Assembly (NCBI GenBank): GCA_900545815.1
Contig: URAM01000024.1
Span: 1 to 32,459, forward strand
Origin: an uncultured Eubacteriales bacterium
GTDB lineage: Bacteria; Bacillota; Clostridia; Oscillospirales; Oscillospiraceae
DNA: 32,459 nt
Reading direction: 5' to 3'
The notes beneath the pieces were generated by a model. The model saw only the letters and a program-made list of their open reading frames with translations. It was not told the origin of the DNA and made no database searches. This document shows positions 30,157-32,459 of the stretch, in pieces (positions within the stretch are counted from its first letter, which is position 1; each line of letters starts with the position of its first letter). Position numbers and translations under genes: made by a program.

Positions 30157-30312
30157 GAGGGTTTGTTATTTTCGGGAGTGGTGGGATAACGCAGTGGTGA
30201 CAAACCCTCTGCGAAGGGAAGCCTGCTCTGCGGAGTGTTGCTTGCAAAAAATGGAGCTGATTTCGCCATAGAGGTCAAAGGAACCAACGGGAGCCTTCCG
30301 GCCTCTTTTTTT
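30157..30312 (+). ncRNA. Candidate structured non-coding RNA
   Basis: A 10-bp perfect stem (GAGGGTTTGT at 30157-30166, complement at 30200-30209) encloses a second small stem (GTTAT/ATAAC). It is followed by further short complementary stretches and a terminator (30270-30312). A promoter-like sequence precedes it and there is no plausible coding frame. This explains most of the 368-base gap 30028-30395. I do not recognise an RNA family. The alternative is a repeat or mobile-element end without function. Confidence 0.35.
30270..30312 (+). terminator. Terminator upstream of the YtrA-type operon
   Basis: AGAGG (30270-30274) pairs with CCTCT (30302-30306), with an inner AAGG/CCTT pairing, and is followed by seven Ts. 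No coding gene lies directly before it, which implies a non-coding transcript ending here. Confidence 0.6.
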
Positions 30313-30323
30313 CGTCAAACCTC

Positions 30324-30352
30324 TTGACAGAATGTCCTTGAATGTTCATAAT
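30324..30352 (+). promoter_or_regulatory. Sigma-A promoter of the YtrA-type operon
   Basis: TTGACA (30324-30329), 17 bases and CATAAT (30347-30352). The start codon is 43 bases downstream and the candidate operator overlaps the start of transcription. Confidence 0.82.
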
Positions 30353-30372
30353 GTACTTGTTCAATCAGTACA
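30352..30372 (+). promoter_or_regulatory. Candidate operator of the YtrA-type regulator
   Basis: TGTACT (30352-30357) and AGTACA (30367-30372) form an inverted repeat with a 9-base centre, directly after the -10. As I recall, YtrA-family operators have GTGTA...TACAC-type arms, so this fits autorepression of the operon. Confidence 0.6.
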
Positions 30373-30395
30373 CCAAAGCACGGAGAGGATGTCCA

Positions 30396-30773
30396 TTGGA
30401 AATCATCATCAGCAGCAACAACAGCAAGCCGATCTACGAACAGATCACGTCCCAGATCAAGGCCAAGATCATGAGTGGGGAACTGGCCGCCGGCCAGCCC
30501 ATCCCGTCCATGCGTGCCCTGGCCAAAGCCATACATGTGAGCGTCATCACCGTCCAGAAAGCCTATGAGGACTTGCAGCGGGATGGGTTTATCGAGACCA
30601 CCGTGGGACGTGGGAGCTTTGTGTCGGCGTTGAACAAAGACTTTATGCAGGAGGAACAGCAGCAGAAGGCAGAGGAACATCTCCAGGCGGCGGCGGACAT
30701 CGGACGTGCCAACGGGATTTCCCTGGAAAAGCTGTTGGAACTGCTGACCCTGTTTTATCAAGAGGAGGAATGA
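30396..30773 (+). CDS. GntR-family regulator, YtrA subfamily
   Basis: This 125-residue repressor has an N-terminal winged helix (about residues 10-78: KPIYEQITSQIKAKIMSGEL, PIPSMRALAKAIHVSVITVQKAYEDLQRDGFIETTVGRGSFV) and a short helical tail (about 85-125) used for dimerisation. There is no large effector domain, which defines the YtrA subfamily. The start is a TTG at 30396 with GGAGAGGA 6 bases upstream; the longer in-frame start crosses the operator. The stop overlaps a possible ATG of the ATPase gene. YtrA-type repressors usually control the ABC genes that follow, often induced by cell-wall antibiotics. Confidence 0.9.
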   Translation: MEIIISSNNSKPIYEQITSQIKAKIMSGELAAGQPIPSMRALAKAIHVSVITVQKAYEDLQRDGFIETTVGRGSFVSALNKDFMQEEQQQKAEEHLQAAADIGRANGISLEKLLELLTLFYQEEE

Positions 30774-30775
30774 CC

Positions 30776-31636
30776 ATGGAAGCGGCATTGCAAGTGACCG
30801 ACTTGACCAAGACGTACCCCGGCTTCAAACTGGATCACGTCTCCTTCACCCTGCCCCAAGGCGCTGTCATGGGTTTGATCGGCGAGAACGGCGCGGGAAA
30901 GAGTACCACCATCAAGGCAATCTTAGACTTGATTCGGAAAGATGACGGCACCGTGACTTTCTGGGGACGGAAGCTGTCCGATTCCAAACAGCTGAAAGAG
31001 GACATTGGTGTGGTCTTTGAGCAAGGAAACTTTTATGAGACTCTGACATCCACTCAGATCGGCAGCATTTCCGCTGCTGCCTACACCCAGTGGGATCAAA
31101 AGGTCTACGAGGGATACCTGGAACGGTTCCAGCTGCCCAAGGACAAGGCGCTTAAGACTCTCTCTAACGGGATGCGCACCAAGCTCGGCATCGCCGTTGC
31201 CCTCTCTCACCATCCAAAGCTCCTCATCCTGGACGAGGCTACCAGCGGTTTGGATCCGGTGGTACGGGAGGATATTTTGGACGTGTTCTGGGAGTTCGTC
31301 CAGGATGAGCACCACTCTATTTTGATGTCCTCCCACATTACCTCCGACCTGGAGAAGATTGCCGACTACATCACCTTTCTGCACCAGGGCAAGCTGCTCT
31401 TTTGCAAGCCCAAGGACGAGCTGCGCTACCAGTACGGTGTCCTCCGCTGTGGACAGGCGCAGTTTGGACGGCTGGATCCCAGTGAGATCTTGGCCTGCCG
31501 CAAGGAGCCTTGCCAGATAGATGTGCTGGTGGCGGACAAGGAGGCGGCCAGACGGCGGCATCCGGACATGGTGGTGGACGATGCCGCAATTGATGATATT
31601 TTGTTGTTGTATGTGAAGGGGGAGCGTATGAAATGA
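30776..31636 (+). CDS. ABC transporter ATP-binding protein (YtrB-like)
   Basis: This 286-residue nucleotide-binding protein of the ABC-2 exporter type has Walker A GENGAGKST at 36-44, Q-loop FEQGNFY, Walker B LLILDEA with Asp153-Glu154 and switch His in SSHIT. The signature is LSNGM at 129-133 rather than LSGGQ, a variation common in this group. The C-terminal 60 residues form the family's variable domain. The ATG at 30776 is preferred over that at 30770 because GGAGGA needs the longer spacing. The stop overlaps the start of the permease gene (ATGA), so the two are translationally coupled. The substrate is unknown. Confidence 0.92.
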   Translation: MEAALQVTDLTKTYPGFKLDHVSFTLPQGAVMGLIGENGAGKSTTIKAILDLIRKDDGTVTFWGRKLSDSKQLKEDIGVVFEQGNFYETLTSTQIGSISAAAYTQWDQKVYEGYLERFQLPKDKALKTLSNGMRTKLGIAVALSHHPKLLILDEATSGLDPVVREDILDVFWEFVQDEHHSILMSSHITSDLEKIADYITFLHQGKLLFCKPKDELRYQYGVLRCGQAQFGRLDPSEILACRKEPCQIDVLVADKEAARRRHPDMVVDDAAIDDILLLYVKGERMK

Positions 31637-32277
31637 AGAGCATGGTGTTGAAAGACCTCTATAATATAAAATGTAACGCCAAATCCGTCCTGGTCAGCTT
31701 TCTCATCCTGGCCGTGGCCATGGCATCCACCGGTGTGGGCGTCCTCTACGCCGGCGCTGTCCTGTGCAGTAGCCTCATTATCAGCACCTTCGCCTACGAT
31801 GACCGGTGTGATTGGACGAAATACGCCATGGTCATGCCGGTGTCTCGGAAGGAATTGGTGGCTGGAAAGTACGTCATGCTGGCTCTGATGGTGGTGGGCG
31901 GCAGCGTCATCGCCTTTCTGGCCAGCCTGGTCAGCAACGCCATCACCGGACAGATCCCTTTGAATTGGAACGGACTCCAGGAGTTGATCTTCTCCGCCCT
32001 AACGGCCTTGATCTTCGCCCTAGTCTATGGCAGTGTGGCCATCCCCCTTATCCTTCGGTTTGGCGCAGAGCAGGGACGGGTGCTCTTGGTGGCGGCTCTC
32101 TTGGTGCCGGCAGCGGTGTGCTTTGTGGCGTACCAGATAGGGAAGTGGCTGGGCATCGTCCTCACTGACCAGGGCGTTGTGCTCTTGGTCTGCGGCGTGG
32201 CGGTGGCTGCGCTGGTGTGGGTGGCGGTCAGTTATCGCATCAGCTGTAGTATCTTTGCCAAACAGGAGTTATCGTAA
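31633..32277 (+). CDS. ABC-2 type transporter permease
   Basis: This 214-residue membrane protein has about six hydrophobic segments (roughly residues 17-33, 37-52, 80-105, 114-136, 144-165 and 178-200). The pattern DWTKYAMVMPVSRKELVAGKYV near residue 60 is typical of the small ABC-2 permeases found behind YtrA-type regulators. It starts within the ATPase stop (ATGA overlap) and completes the three-gene operon. No terminator is obvious after its stop before the rRNA-type promoter begins. The transported substrate cannot be inferred. Confidence 0.88.
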   Translation: MKSMVLKDLYNIKCNAKSVLVSFLILAVAMASTGVGVLYAGAVLCSSLIISTFAYDDRCDWTKYAMVMPVSRKELVAGKYVMLALMVVGGSVIAFLASLVSNAITGQIPLNWNGLQELIFSALTALIFALVYGSVAIPLILRFGAEQGRVLLVAALLVPAAVCFVAYQIGKWLGIVLTDQGVVLLVCGVAVAALVWVAVSYRISCSIFAKQELS

Positions 32278-32329
32278 AACGGACGAAAACGATTCTTTTC
32301 AAAAAAACTCGAAAAAAGCAAAAAAGTGC

Positions 32330-32358
32330 TTGACAAATGGGGGCGGATTTAGTATACT
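32330..32358 (+). promoter_or_regulatory. Strong promoter P1, probably of an rRNA operon
   Basis: TTGACA (32330-32335), 17 bases and TATACT (32353-32358), preceded by A-rich tracts (32300-32325) that could act as an UP element. No coding frame follows it in the window. A hairpin CGCTC-GAGA-GAGCG at 32366-32379 lies in the early transcript. Confidence 0.75.
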
Positions 32359-32435
32359 AACAAAGCGCTCGAGAGAGCGAGTCAAAAACTGGAAAGCAAA
32401 CGGCTCCGAAGCGGAAGGCTTTCGGAAAGTTGCTG

Positions 32436-32459
32436 AAAAAAGTGCTTGACAAGCTCCGC
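32436..32459 (+). promoter_or_regulatory. -35 region of tandem promoter P2, cut by the window end
   Basis: TTGACA at 32446-32451 is embedded in AAAAAAGTGCTTGACAA (32436-32452), an exact 17-base copy of 32320-32336 around P1. The -10 would lie about 15 bases beyond the window. Tandem near-identical promoters are typical of rRNA operons. Confidence 0.65.

Noticed and set aside
1..32459. CRISPR arrays, tRNA genes and prophage genes
   Set aside because: I looked for regularly spaced repeats, cloverleaf sequences and phage structural genes on both strands and saw none, apart from the tRNA-like ends of the tmRNA.

Overview
The window looks like a chromosomal segment of a Gram-positive anaerobe of the Clostridia, most likely an Oscillospiraceae-type gut bacterium. 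This is an inference from the gene content: a BceRSAB-type peptide-antibiotic module, a phosphofructokinase with pyrophosphate-type residues, a class II aldolase, a FeoA/FeoB pair, a YtrA-type GntR/ABC operon, a MecA-like adaptor and an Ala-type tmRNA. It also fits the moderately high GC and the frequent TTG/GTG starts behind strong AGGAGG sites. No rRNA, tRNA or CRISPR array lies inside the window, but it ends in what looks like a tandem rRNA promoter.

Layout. 1-670: terminator and a decayed IS3-family element with recognisable terminal inverted repeats. 681-3078 (minus): feoB and feoA, ferrous iron uptake. 3255-7844 (minus): response regulator, histidine kinase, ABC ATPase and large permease of the Bce type, with a candidate regulator box between kinase and ATPase. 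8113-9564 (plus): membrane-anchored L,D-transpeptidase. 9775-12300 (plus): copper P-type ATPase with a CopZ-like C-terminal domain that carries its own ribosome binding site. 12348-12995 (minus): SGNH hydrolase. 13247-15197 (plus): sugar nucleotidyltransferase and GalE. 15258-16187 (minus): CysK-like enzyme behind a long hairpin-rich leader flanked by 41-base direct repeats. 16579-17388 (plus): amidohydrolase. 17497-19817: divergent pfp and fba with interlocked promoters. 19925-20299: ArsR-family metal sensor, tail to tail with ksgA. 20303-27084 (minus): ksgA, MATE exporter, phosphosugar mutase, rlmH, a WalJ-like metallo-hydrolase and murA. 27409-29455 (plus): MecA-like protein, smpB, cyclophilin and the tmRNA gene. 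29456-30320: AT-richer stretch with one small unknown gene and a candidate structured RNA. 30396-32277 (plus): YtrA-type regulator, ABC ATPase and permease. 32330-32459: start of a probable rRNA operon promoter region.

Functional themes. Central sugar metabolism is represented by Pfp, Fba, phosphosugar mutase, nucleotidyltransferase and GalE. Together they connect glycolysis with UDP-sugar supply for the envelope. Envelope and antibiotic stress is represented by the Bce-like module, L,D-transpeptidase, MurA, MATE and the Ytr-like operon. Metal handling is represented by Feo, CopA and the ArsR protein. Translation quality control is represented by SmpB and tmRNA, whose genes lie within 1.6 kb of each other, plus RsmA and RlmH.

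Most genes are ordinary core genes. The parts that most deserve a second look are the structured, repeat-flanked cysK leader, the internal CopZ start inside copA, the candidate RNA at 30157-30312, the two complete metal sites in the ArsR protein, and the interlocked pfp/fba promoters. I did not find a clearly new multi-gene system.
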